This document shows positions 11,771-23,509 of a stretch of DNA of 64,000 nucleotides, piece by piece (the first letter of the stretch is position 1; every line of letters starts with the position of its first letter). The DNA is from Ulva prolifera (Eukaryota; Chlorophyta; Ulvophyceae; Ulvales; Ulvaceae): contig CM041199.1 in assembly GCA_023078555.1 (NCBI GenBank), positions 5,089,315 through 5,153,314 on the forward strand. Direction: 5' to 3'. The notes under the pieces are model-generated. The model searched no databases, had not been told where the DNA came from, and was given only the letters and a program-made list of their open reading frames with translations. A program made the translations under genes and the position numbers.

Positions 11771-14700
11771 ATGCTGAAGCTGGTGATTGGCTTCTGGCTT
11801 GCTGGGACAATCTGTTTGGTGCGGAAAACTCGCCTCGCAGCGACAGACCCGGTGTCGAGTTGCTCACACCTCCCCACGGAGAGCCCATACTTCAGCATCA
11901 GCACGTCTGCCACGCTGCCTCATGCGCAAGCAGCTGATCTCTCAGCACGTACCTTCAGGCTGGTGGTTTGTACGCAACATTCTCACCCTGCCGAGCCAAC
12001 GCTGCCAATGTGAACACAAGCCATCCTCGTGTCCACCTACTCCACGTTTTGCCACTTTGAACGCGGAAACAAGCGTTTCGTTGCCTCATCGGTTCTCGTT
12101 TCGTGTTCAGCATTTGCCATGGCAAGGGCGCGCCTGCAGGCTCGGCAAGGCACTGCAGCGCCCCACAGGCGCCTGCTGCAGGCTGACATCACAGCCGTGG
12201 CTACCGCAGCGGAGCTGCGCGAGGCGGTGCAGGCGGGGCGGCAGCACATCCGCATCGTCGCTGACGTGGACCTGCGTTCCGACCCTGCCCCTGGGGACTC
12301 CCCCACCGCGCTGGTCGTCAACGGCACCGAGTCTATCGTGGTGCGCCACTTTCAGCACAACCCCCCCCCCCCCCCCCCCCCCGCCATCCACATCTCTATG
12401 CTGGCATGCTATGGCGCACAGGCTGTGATTTGTAGCATCTAGCCCATCGCCGTGGAGTGTTTACAGGCGCCGATCCCTCAGTATAGCTGGCCCGCGCGAG
12501 GAGATCGTGGCATGCATGCAGGGGGCGTGTGCGACCGGGACTGACGCAGCGGCAGGGCCGCGGCTTGCAGGGCAGTGCGTGGTTCGCGCGGACGGGCCCA
12601 TCCTGGACGTGCATTCCGACAACCTCTGGCTCCACAGCCTCCTCCTCCTCCTCGACTCGCCCACCGCGGCTGCGGCGGCCCCCGCGCAGGCGCTCGTGCG
12701 GAATTCCCGCGGCCGCCTCTGGGCGACCGCCGTCACCGTCCGCGGCGCCGGCGGCGGCTGGGGGGGGCCCGTCTTTGGCCTCGCCGCTGGTAACGCCACC
12801 GCGACATACCTCGGCAGTGCGCGTCCCCATGCCATGTTCGCCACAGGGTTCACTGGGGCCCCTTCTGCGAGGCCGCCCGTGGCCCTGCGGCCGTGACACC
12901 AGTTGATTGCGCGATCTGGATCCAGGCTGCAGGCGCCCGCGGCGACACGTGTCAGCGAATGTACACGTACAGAGCGATAGCAGAGTGATATGCCTGCAGC
13001 ATGACATGCACAAAAGCGCTCCGCCGTGCCACACGTTCATGGTCCCCCACTGTCCCCGCACACCGTACCGTTCCACGCCCCCCCACGTCTCCTTGTGCCA
13101 AACCCCTATTCTACGCACGCTTACACACGCGCGCAGACGCGCGCCGATGGCACCCCGCACACGCATGCGCGCCGGCTGCAGATGTGTCCATCAGCGACCT
13201 CGGCGCCACGGCGGCGGCCGTGGAGGCCAACAGCTCCGCGACGCTCGACTCCGTCTGGGTCTCCGGCACCACGGCCGCCGCGGACCGAGGCATCGTCACC
13301 ATCCTCGCCGTGGCCGGGTACGCCCCGGTCGTCCTCCGCAACTGGACGGCCCCCGGCGCCACGGCGCCGCCGTTCGCGGTGCTGGACGAGGACTACGGCT
13401 CGTTCTTCTCAGACACGGCAGAGACCGGATTAAGGCGAGAGGGAGAGGCGCGCACCGTCGGGGAGCCGGGGGCCGAGGTGCCGCTGAACCCCCTGCAGGA
13501 CGCGGAACTCGCCGCGGCCTTGAAGGAAGTGCCGCTTATCGATGCGACCTCCGAGTGGCTCCGCAGCACACAAACCGTGCGGTCGCCTGCCCCTGCCCAC
13601 TGCATCCCCGCGGCTGTGGTTGTGTGCTGCGACGCGAATAGAATTTGCATGCGGGCGCCCGGTCGCGGCATCGCAGCACGCCCAGCACGCCAGAGACCCT
13701 GAGGCCTGAAAAGTAGTCTGCACTGCCTTCGGCCGGCGGAGCGTTGATGTTATTGGCATGCATGCATTGTGGTAACGTGCGGGCGCGGCGCAGGTGGCTT
13801 CGCCCGCGCCACGCGCGGCCGACCCCGGCTCCGGCTCGCCGCGGCCCCCCGCGGTGGCGGCGGCCTGGCTTGCGCCGCTGGTGTGCGGCGCCTCCCTCTT
13901 GCTCGTCATTCTCGCCGGGCTCACGTGGCGCTACCGCCGGCGGGCAGCCCGGGGGGCCTTGAGCGGGGCCTGGGTGGCCAATGTCCGCTTGTCCCCACAG
14001 CCGAGCCTCGACCCGAGCCTCTACTTGGTGGGCTCGGGAGGCGCGGCGGAGAGCAAAGGCGTCAGCGTGGGCGACAATGCAGCTGCAGCGCTGTCAACAC
14101 AGTTCTTCTCGGCGGCAGACCCGCAAATCGCGGAGGCGCCGCAGGAGCTCAGCGTCCACGAGCCGAGCGTTCCTGACTCTGACGGTACGCCGGCACCCTC
14201 GAGACGTCTGCTCTTGTTTAGTCACACACAAACACCTGCTCTCGGATGTACAAACTGCTGCCGTGTGTGCATGCGGTCCTGCGGCCCTGCGGCCCTGCAT
14301 GCATACCTGGGACCCCCGTCGCGCCTGATGGTGGTGCGTGTGACTCGTTGTCTTCCGGTGCAGCGCAGCACAGCATGCCAGAGGACGAGGGGGGGGCGGA
14401 TACGCCTGCGGGCCCGCATGCGGCCGTGCGGCCGCCGAGGGACCTCCAGGAGGCGGCGGCGGCCCTGGAGCAAGGCAGCGGGCAGCTGCACATCCGGAGA
14501 TACACCATATGGGTTGGAGCCCTCGACCGCTTGCTGTCGGCAGAAGAATGTGCGCGCCCCCCCCCCCCCCCCCCCCCCCCCCCCACACACACCTGCCTCC
14601 AAGACTTCACATCCAGGAGTCACCCTAGTACCGGCCGCACGCGTGAGCTTGGCCGTCGCCCCTGCACCACCCACCTGATGTACGTCCATGGCTCCGCTGA

Positions 14701-17559
14701 GCTATTGGGTGGCACATGCTGGCACAGGCGGCTGCTCCTTTGCCATGCTGCGCGTGCTGTGTGATCCGTGTGCTGTGCACGCTGTGCACAACTCCCCCCC
14801 TCTGCCCATAGCCCTGTAGGCATGCTGTTCCTGCGGGATGCGTCGCCCAGCGTGCTTCGCAGTATGGCCTTGCATGCCCCGCTAGCTGAAGCGTCGATGA
14901 CTACGTGCGCACCAGCAGCACGCGCCTGTGGCCTTCATCACTGCGCCTGCGGTCGATGTCATCACCGGCACGTCTACACCAGGCCAACTGTGGCGTGGGT
15001 GCGTTGGCCCGGGTCGGTGGTTCTGTTCTTGACCTGCTTGCTGGATTTGCGGTGCCACCCGCCTCGCCGCCGTTATCCTTGTCACACGTCTATACCAGGC
15101 TATGGCATGTTCTGCTGGCCTCGCCTGGCAGGCGAGTTGGCTACCAACGTCCGCATGTCGACGCAAGCCGCCCCGCTCTCTGCATGCATGCATGACCGAC
15201 CCTCCACGGCTCCACGTGAACAGACGCGGCATACATGCGGGGGCGCTTGGGGGCCGTGTGTGGGGGCCGTGACTCGCGCGCGTGCATGTGCAGCGGACTG
15301 CGTCGCCGCGGACGTGGTCGTCGAGGCCGCCGTCGGCGACACCCTGAAGCTTGAGCGCGGTCAGATGGAGGAGTACGTGGTGCTCCCCCCCGCGGCGCCG
15401 GGGGACCGCGCGTCGCTGCGCGCCTTTGTGAGCCGCGCCGCCTTTGATGCGCACTGCAGCATGCATGTGCGCGACCGACGGCACAGCGCATGTTGCCTGG
15501 TGCGCGCCCCCGCCCCCGCAGCACCACAGGCAGGCAGCAAGTTCCCCCTTCCTCCGCCTGCAGCTTGTGCTTGCATATGTCATGATAGATATACAACTTG
15601 CGCCATGCATGGTCGGCATGCTCCCTGGGTCCGCGCCCTTTGCCTCATGCGTGGTCGCGCCAAGAGATGCTTGCAGCCTGCGTGGCGGCGAGCCTAGTCG
15701 CGCGCGAGTGCGAGCCAAAACCATGCTGGTGCCATGCATATGCTTCCAATTCACGTCTCGCATCGGCCCTCTGGGCTGCTGCAGGAATACCGTGTGTTAT
15801 GGCAAGCAAGCGTCATGCTCAGTCCGCGTGTGCCGTGGCGCAGCCGTCCTGGCCTGCATGCATGAGCTCCATGTGCATGTACAACGCGGGATAGTGTGCA
15901 GGCGCCGCTGTATGTGGTTCACGTCCCCGACGATGACACCGTGCTCGCACAGCGCGGCCAGCATGGCGCAGCGCAGCAGCGCCTCCGCAGCATGTACATG
16001 ACGCTGACGATGAAGACGGACCCGGAGGTCCCTGTAGACACTGGGGGCCAGCCCCAAGCGGAGCATCCTGGCCTGAGTGGCGTGAAGCGCATCCTGGTGT
16101 GCTGCCCCACCGCACAGCAGGGAAGACTGGCTGCTTACATGTCACCAACTGACATGGGGGGCACAGCAGCAGCAGACGTGCATGGGAGCACACCTCTCTC
16201 ACGCACCGACCGCCCAGCATGTCACAGCATGGTTCGGCCTGTGCACATGTGAGGACACAGCCTGCGATGTGTCGTGACCGTATGCTGCCATATCCCTCAC
16301 GATACACTGGGGCCACACAGTCGTCACACATTGGCGACCAATCGTACGATGTGCGCACTGACGGAGGCATTCCTTCATCGCGCCATTCATGTATCTGTCC
16401 AGTATCGTTCTGTGTCGCCGGCGTGGCGACATCGACGCAGTGGCCTGCAGCAGCGTCGGGTCGCCTTGCCGTCGTTTCAGGGCTGCCGTCCAGAATTTAT
16501 ACCTGAATATTGGGAATTGTTCTGTGTGATCAGGCCAGCCGACCCGACTTTGGCCTGCAGCACCTCCAAAAGGTGCTGGAGCTCATGCAACGGCTCCACG
16601 GCGACGGCGGACTTGCGCTCCTCGACCTCTCCCCGGCCAGCTTCCGCTACGCCGCGAAACCCTACCTGCGCACCTGCGCCGCCGCGAAGCGCATTGGGGC
16701 GCACGGAGAGCCGGGGGAGCTGTTCAGCCTGCCGGCGCTCGAGGCGGCGCGGCGCCACGCGCGCACGCCGCTGCTGTTCACAGCCCCGGAGATCCTCTCT
16801 GCGGCCGGCCGCGGCGACGCAGAGATGGTTGCCACGGCAGCCGCGGACCGCTGGTCGCTGGGCGTGCTCGCGCTGCAGCGCCTGGCCCGCGGCGGCGCGC
16901 TGCCTGCTGCGCTGGGTGCTGCGCTGCAGCCGCTGCTGGCGGATGACGCGGACTCCGAGGCTGACCGGGTGCGCCCCCCCCCTGCACATGCACTGCTCCA
17001 GACACAAGCAACGAGTTTCCGGACCGTGTGTGAGCGTTGTGTTGATGCCGGCGGCGCCTTCGGTGTAATCAACGCACTGCACTGCCACGCTGCGATGCCA
17101 ATGTATGGCATACGCATCGTGCTACCGAGGCCGCGAACACATCCGCGCCGGGCAGCAGGTGATGCTTCAGCTGCCTATGCGCATTTCAGATTACATGTCA
17201 TCACATTGCCTGGGACGGGATGCTGCGCGGGCTTTACTGTCGGCGGGGCTCCGACTTACACTGCTCTTCTCCTGAGAGCTCTTCCCATGCTGCGCTCTTA
17301 TCCTGAGGTCTGTGCCGCGATGCAGGTCCGCGCTATGGCGGGGGCCTCCGAACCCTACCCATGGGAAGCAGCTTTCCCTGGAACATGCAGTGATGCGGGC
17401 GACCGGGCTGTCGGCGGCACGCCCCACGGCGAGCACGCGGTGTTGCCCGACCTGCCAGACCTGCGGGTGGCGCTCTCGCTGCTGCACCGGAACCCTGAGC
17501 GCCGCGCGAGCATCGGCGAGTGTATGGGCGTCCTGAAGGCATCCGTCAGCGGGGAGTAG
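11771..17559 (+). CDS. Receptor-like pseudokinase, paralogue of the minus-strand neighbour
   Basis: About 832 aa from ATG 12119. Exons: 12119-12340, 12522-12816, 13182-13576, 13794-14184, 14364-14549, 15294-15466, 15902-16096, 16561-16968, 17326-17559. Phases match the minus-strand paralogue exon for exon, apart from one extra intron there, and the 15902-16096 exon has the same length (195 nt) as its counterpart. The ectodomain starts DITAVATAAELREAVQAG and has NGT, NAT, NSS and NWT glycosylation sites; the membrane span is LAPLVCGASLLLVILAGLTW. In the kinase lobe the Gly loop is degraded (ERGQMEEYVVL), beta-3 Lys is replaced (SLRAF), HRDIKPDN becomes LLDLSPASF, no DFG is present, but TAPEIL and DRWSLGVLAL remain. 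A pseudokinase is inferred. An upstream exon 11771-11818, MLKLVIGFWLAGTICL with a GTGCGG donor, could supply the signal peptide by joining at 12140. Confidence 0.78.
12361..12382. repeat. C-tract in intron
   Basis: 22 C on the sense strand, 20 nt inside the first intron of the pseudokinase gene. Confidence 0.75.
14557..14584. repeat. C-tract at a 5' splice site
   Basis: 28 C directly after the donor GTGCGCG of the fifth listed intron of the pseudokinase gene. Confidence 0.75.
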
Positions 17560-18272
17560 CACCACGTCGCCGCGGCTGGGGTGCCGCTGGACGGCCAGCT
17601 GGCGGTGCGGTGCGGCTCGGAGGTGGCCGCTGTGTGTTGAGGCTTGAGCCTGATGGTTGACTGACGCCATGGCCCCGCATGCCGCGACGTGCCGGGCTGG
17701 TCTGTGTCCCGGCGACTAAACTTTGCCCACCTTTGTTTTTTTGGATTTTTTATTTCGACAGCGGTGTGCAGCTGCGGCGGGAGAGGCACTGCAGCTGGGG
17801 AGCACAGGAGGTGAGACATGGGTGCGTAGGGTTTGCAGTCTGCGTCGACCTTTGCAGCGAGATGTAGCTTGGACGCCTTGATCGCTCCTGGTTTTGGGAG
17901 CTGTCAGCGTCTCTTTGAACGTGACTATGTACTCGTGCATGCATACAGGCTTGCTGCAGCCCTACTACATATACAGCCGTGTCGGTTTGAGGCCGTAGTG
18001 GGGCGAGAAACCCCTACCGTGGGCATCATGCCCGAGTCGAACGGGCGTGGCCCCCACGATCGGCAACCCCATGGGCTGACGGGTAGGTAGAGCCCCTGGC
18101 GTGCCGAGGAGGGGGGAGAGCGTTCCAGCCTGTGGCCGCGTGCTGTGCACGCCGGCCCTTGCAGCACGGGACCCACAGCCCTGCTGTGCTGGCGGCCCGC
18201 GCAGCTCTCCATGCGTAGGGCCGCTACCGGCCTCACGTGAAGGGTACTGATCTGAGGGTCAGTGCCTGCAGC

Positions 18273-18304
<32 letters not shown>

Positions 18305-18813
18305 CATCCCCACCCTCTAGAGGGTAGCTGTTGCCAAGCCTAATCTCGTGTGAGTGCTGTGAAATTGTGTTGCAAGTGGGGCCCATTCTCACTGGGCGTT
18401 TGCCCGTTGCTGCGAACAACTTGTCGGCGCAGCGGCCTTCCCGAGGACGCTGGAGGTTCAGAGTATTCAGGCTAGAATTTGCGTACAGACATCCCCACAG
18501 GGGCTTGCGAGACCGCTGAGGCGCTCGCGTTCCCACTGCACATGCATGCGACGCCTGCGCCGACCCCCGCAGCTGCGCAGCAGGCAGCACGAACGCACCG
18601 GCTGGAATGACTCAGCAGCTCTAATGTGCATGCGTGCCGGGACGGCACTGCAGTTAAGAGCGCGGATGAACCGCATCCACTACCATATCACAAGCGACAC
18701 CGTTTCGGTGTAACAAACGTTACTGCGTACCACAGAGATTCGTTTCGCAGCAATTACTGCGCTGTACTAACAGTACACTCCACATAGCACTATAGCTAGC
18801 AACTGTTTCCAGA
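17560..18813. other. Spacer without a recognisable gene
   Basis: 3' flank of the pseudokinase and 5' flank of the next gene. It contains a 30-nt C-tract at 18272-18301. Open frames here are short, with no family likeness. Confidence 0.6.
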
Positions 18814-20082
18814 ATGGCACTGTCAAACCGAGCGATTGCGGGTATCACAGCCGGTTCGCTTGCGCTTGCACTGCTTGTGGTGTATTGGCGGTATGTGCGG
18901 GAGGTAAATCGTTTGAGGAGCCAGCGCGCAAGACAACTTGACAGATCAGGTGCGAGGCCACGGCAGAGCCTTTGCAGTTGATGTACGTGCACACGTATGC
19001 ATGCCTGCTGTCACGGCGGGTGTCACCGCGGACACCACACGTGCTGCTGAGAAATTGAGCACAATACAATGAGCTGTGCTTCGCGGGATTTATGCCATGG
19101 CCCCGAAGGATTCGCTTCTGGTGCGCGTGCCAGGATGTTCACATGAGTGCGATGAGTTTTCCCCATCGTTGTGCACAAACCACCTGCACTGATGCAGATA
19201 TCACGCCGGACCGCCGACGCGTGATGAGTGATTGTGCACTGATGTGCATTGTTGGATGCAGAAGAAGCAGCTGAGCAGTTTTTCAGCTCTTTAGGCATCG
19301 GGGCTGCTCCTCCGAGCCGAGCCCGCGCTCGTGCGCACGGCGCGGTAGCAAGCCCCAAGCACAAAGACGACCAACGCATACCAGTCCTGGTCATCCTCCC
19401 AGATCAGACTCTTGATGTGGCCTTTCTGGAACGCTCTTCCGGGTCACGCGCGCGTCGGGCACGTGCGGTCAAACCATTTCCTGTAGCCCGATGCAAAGAA
19501 TTCGCAGGCATCCCGGACACTCTGGTCTGGTCTATCGCCATCCTCGACCGCCAGCATCCGCTTTACTCCAATAGGAAGCTTTCCTCGTCCTCTAGAATCT
19601 CTTCCTTCCTCAAGCTGGCAGCAGGGCGGAGCCTTGACCGCCGCGGCCACTTGCAAGCCGGGTCCACACCTGATGACCTCTCCCGCTGGTGGTCAACACG
19701 CAGCCAAGACCTCCCATATGCAGCTCCTGCTGCAGCAAGAGATCCTTTTGTGCAGTCCAGCGACCATGGTGCCAGTTTGGCCTCACCAGCGACCATCCTC
19801 ACTCAACATGCCAGGCAACACAGCTCGACCTCACAGGGCGCTGTAGGTCACCACAGTCCAGCGAGCGCACCACTACGCCGCAGTAACACAGCGGATGACC
19901 CGCTGGTAAGTGATGATGGCAGAATCAGCCGCAGCGCCCGCGAGAGCTCCTCGGGGCTGCGGCTGTCTGGCCGCTTGGGCAGCCTGGGCAGCTTCGCAAG
20001 CTTCAGAATTGCCCCAAGGGCGCGTGGCACGGACAGCAGCAGGGGCAGCCACCGGGGTCTCTCTGAGATCGTGATAGCATGA
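18814..20082 (+). CDS. N-anchored protein, family of five in this window (member 1)
   Basis: Unrecognised protein of 318 aa in two exons, 18814-18949 and 19262-20082, joined in phase 1 (donor GTGCGA, acceptor TGCAG). Exon 1 gives a short N-terminus and one membrane span (AGITAGSLALALLVVYW), then a basic VNRLRSQRAR stretch. Exon 2 opens EEAAEQFFSSLG and carries two motifs shared with the four members at 36.9-47.7 kb: a short strand-like block, VLVILPDQTLDVAFLE, and a second block, GIPDTLVWSIAILD. The remainder is Ser/Arg-rich and low in complexity, ending near SGRLGSLGSFASF. The layout suggests a membrane-tethered protein with a small folded region of two conserved strands and a disordered tail. 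No enzyme motif is visible. It is the only member on the plus strand and the only one outside the cluster. Confidence 0.75.
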
Positions 20083-22150
20083 ACCTCTGCGTGGCGCAGT
20101 GGCGCTGCTGGACAGGTGTTCCAGTTCGGACTGGGTGATGATCAGCACAGGGGGTGCAAGGACGACCCTCGTGCCTCCTCCATTTGCCTCCTGCAGGCGC
20201 ATCCGGCACCTCTCCTGCTGCAGACTCAGGCTGAGATACGTCTTGGAGCTCGCCCTGCACAGGCGTCAGGTGTGGGATCGGCTCAGGCCCGGGCCGCAGC
20301 TGGGGCATGAGGACCGGAGTGACGCCACGTGCGAGGCAGTTAAAATGCTGGGGAGGGGGGCGGGCATGCTGCGCCAGCTGTACAGCCCATGTGCAGATCG
20401 AACGCAGGCGCCGCAATGCTGCTACATTGAGTGTGCTGCGCTGGTAGATGCATGCGCTCGAGCGCTGCGGCCATCGCCACGATGATGCGTGGCACTCTTG
20501 GCTGCACGGTGACAGCCGCAGCAGGCGTCGGGCCCCGGACAAATTGTGCAAATAATGCGGAGCGGCGGACTGTGTGGCCTGCAGCAGACAGCTCAGATCA
20601 CTGCCAAAGCGGTTTTGCCCCAGGGGTAGTGCGTTGTTGAGCCTCGGCCTGCTCTCCAGCGGCCCTCGGCACCATTGCTGGCTCTGTGTGTCATGCTGTG
20701 CTCCATGCTGTGCGCCATGCTGTGTGCCATGCGCGGCCACGCTGCCGTATGTGTGCGGGACATATGGCACATAGCTCCAATCGGGAAGACTGTCCACCGA
20801 GAATGTATGTTCAGAGATGCACGGGGCAGCAGCTTTGTTGCGTGGCGAACTCTTGCTCTATCAAATGGGACCAGATGGTGGCATGGGCGAGACGTTGGTG
20901 ACTGCGGCAGCGGCGCTGCCGTCGTGCGAGGTTTGCTGCCGGTGGCGGCAACGGGGGGGGGGGCGTATAGGCACCGCGGCAGAACGCACTCGAGCACAAG
21001 CGAGTGTGAAGAAGGTCTGGGCATGCGTAGCGCACTTTCAATGGAGCTGGCCTGCCCCTCATGCAGGTGCCGAATAGTCGACGATGATGCGGTCCTTGAC
21101 ACTTGCAAGAGTGCGGGGCTGACATGCAGCAGCTGTGTGTGTTGGTCGGTAACCTTCATGGGGAGTTCAGTAGCGATTCTTGAGAAACTGAATGCAGCAG
21201 CCACTTCGGGATCCCGCACCGTGGTTGAGCCTTCCGTGACGACGTGTTTTGGGCAGACCTTGGGAGGATAGGTGTGCCATAGTCTCGATGAACCAGCCGT
21301 TGGTAACAGATGTGTGAGCTTTGCCTGTGCTCAAAGGGTGCAGCATTGTGGCCTGCTTGGCTGGCAGGTGCTGGCTTGGAGCATCGCCGCCAGGCCTGCT
21401 ACACTAGTGTACCTCCCTCGACTCTCCATGATCATCGCACATCATGTAGTGATGCACCGCATTGTCTGCCTGTGCCAATGTCTGATACACCCGAGACTTC
21501 AGTGATGTATGGATGGGGGGGCTCACTGTGTGAGCGGTCCGCCTTTCGTCTATCCTCCCCTTCTGAGTGCTGGCCACCAGGGCCAGTGGCGATGTGGCGA
21601 TGACGATGCCCTCATTAGGAAAGCTGAGTTTCGTTCGGATCAGCTCCTGCAAAGTAGGTCAGCAAGCAAGGGGCAGGTCAGCATTGCCTTCTCTCCCATG
21701 TTTGACACTCACATACGCGGCAGGTGTCAGACAGTGACATTCGAGACAGCCGAAGCAGCAAATTCAGGCTGCCGCCACTGTAACTAATTGCTTGGACAAA
21801 GCATTTGGTGTCTAGTATGCCTGTGCTGCTGTGGCCAGCTGCGTCTGTCGTCACATATACTGGTCATAGTGCAGTATCACTGGTGCTGTGGTGCACCAGG
21901 CCACGATAAATGCAGGAGCCAGTGCTGTGGTCAAAAAATACTCGCATCCTCCAGCGATGTGAGAGCTTCCTGAGAGCTCACAATGAGCCTGTAGAGTGCT
22001 GAGGCGCCGCGGGCTCTTGGATGCAGCATGACGCAGCTCACTCTTCTGTAAGGGCGCAATGGCAGTGACAGTGTTGCATGTTTCACACACTCTGCAGTTA
22101 CTCTCCCTGCTTTGGAGAAGCATCTGCTCAGGCGCTGCTCGTTTCAGCAT
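20083..22150 (-). CDS. Putative gene, exons poorly resolved
   Basis: Several minus-strand stretches look coding but I could not join them. One begins at ATG 22150 (MLKRAAPEQMLLQSRESNCR, then a GTGTGT donor), with a possible next exon from 22049. Another starts after CTTTGCAG near 21652 (ELIRTKLSFPNEGIVIATSP). A third reads VCPKHVVTEGSTTVRDP near 21250. A fourth near 20250 reads LQQERCRMRLQEANGGGTR followed by VVLAPPVLIITQSELEHL. The last runs toward the 3' end of the plus-strand neighbour, so the transcripts may converge and overlap. No family recognised. These could be one gene, two genes, or partly chance frames. Confidence 0.3.
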
Positions 22151-23509
22151 TGAGGTAGCAGCTATTCAGGCGCTGCTCTTTTCAGCAGGCACTGCTCTTT
22201 TCAGCTGACAGCGAGGAGGGGGGACCATCATTGTTGCGATATTCCTCCTGCCTGGCTCTCGATCATCCTGAGCAGGACATGTCTGCGACAGTTGAGTCTA
22301 TCAGCCATAGTCGATGTTTACTTAGCCGTTGCCGTGATGAAGCGTGGCAGATGTAGCTGGCCTTGCATTGCCCCTCCCATGGAATTAGATCTTTGCGGGA
22401 TGACGGCTTTGAGGAACACGGGCAAACCACCCCCTGCGATCTACATTGTGTGCTTTGAACGTGGGACACGATTGGAAGGATGACGTCCTGCCAGCGGGCT
22501 CGACGCATCTGCACTCCGATCGTAGAGCAGCATAAGTGACGCGAGCCACACTTGGGAGCACAATCTGATTAAGGAAACTGTATATGATTTATACAAATGT
22601 GAAGCGGTACAAGGATCTGTTGTGAGTGCGTCAAGGGCGAAGCTGTCAGAAGGCGCTGAGCGATGATCCCGCTGTTGACTTCCGCGGCCGCATGCGATTC
22701 AAGTTTAGTGCGTCAGTTGCGTCAATTGAGCAAGCTCGGAGAGGCAGGCGACACGGTAGCACAGACAGCAGCTGTGACGCTGCGATGTGACGTGAGCTGA
22801 GGGCGGTAGGCTACCGCGATATATAGTGATGCCGCGCGCGCGCGTGCAGGCAGAGGTTCGACAACAGACATTGCACGGCACTGATCAGTTGTGCACATGG
22901 ATGCGCCACCCCGGCGCTCCTTGAGGACGCCTAGGCCTGTAGATCCAGCGCTGTGCCCTCTTGCTGTAGCTAGCGCTCTCATGGTTGACATCGTATCGGA
23001 TGACCACGTGCACTGTACACATCACACGGCATCTGCGAAAACATTGAGGCGCCATGTACACAACTGAAACACGCACGCGACTGCAGCACAAAAGCATGCC
23101 CTGGTGCTCCTCTGCGCGATGTTCGTGATCTTGCTGCACAGCGCACATGCATATACCAGAGCGCCAACACACCGCCCGCATTGGTCGGCTCAAAGCATGA
23201 TGTCCTAGGTACGTAGGAGTATCAGTCGGGCGCCGTATTGCTGGTGGCGACACAGCATTCAAGAGCGGACGCTGCTTCGGGGAAGCTTTCTACCTGTCGG
23301 AGAGCCAGCACGCTGCGTGTACTCCGGTGGCCACTCCCGTGCGTATGCGGCAAGCAAATTGCCGCGCAAGCGGACTGCGCTGCTCCAGCCTCCGTCGATA
23401 TCGCTTTTTGATTATTAATCACTGTAGGCGTGAGTAGTTTAACTAGACGACGCGCAAGTGTTCATCGATAGTACCAGGTTTCCTTGCTGGCACACTTGAG
23501 CACTGCAAC
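22151..23509. other. Spacer without a recognisable gene
   Basis: Around 22128-22207 a GGCGCTGCTC-TTTTCAGC unit recurs about three times with small changes. The rest has only short overlapping frames. The right end is the 5' flank of the GDP-mannose pyrophosphorylase gene. Confidence 0.55.

Noticed and set aside
14820..14903. Possible extra exon of the pseudokinase gene (GMLFLRDASPSVLRSM) between the exons at 14364 and 15294
   Set aside because: Its outgoing phase does not fit the next exon, whereas joining 14549 directly to 15294 is in phase and aligns with the paralogue.
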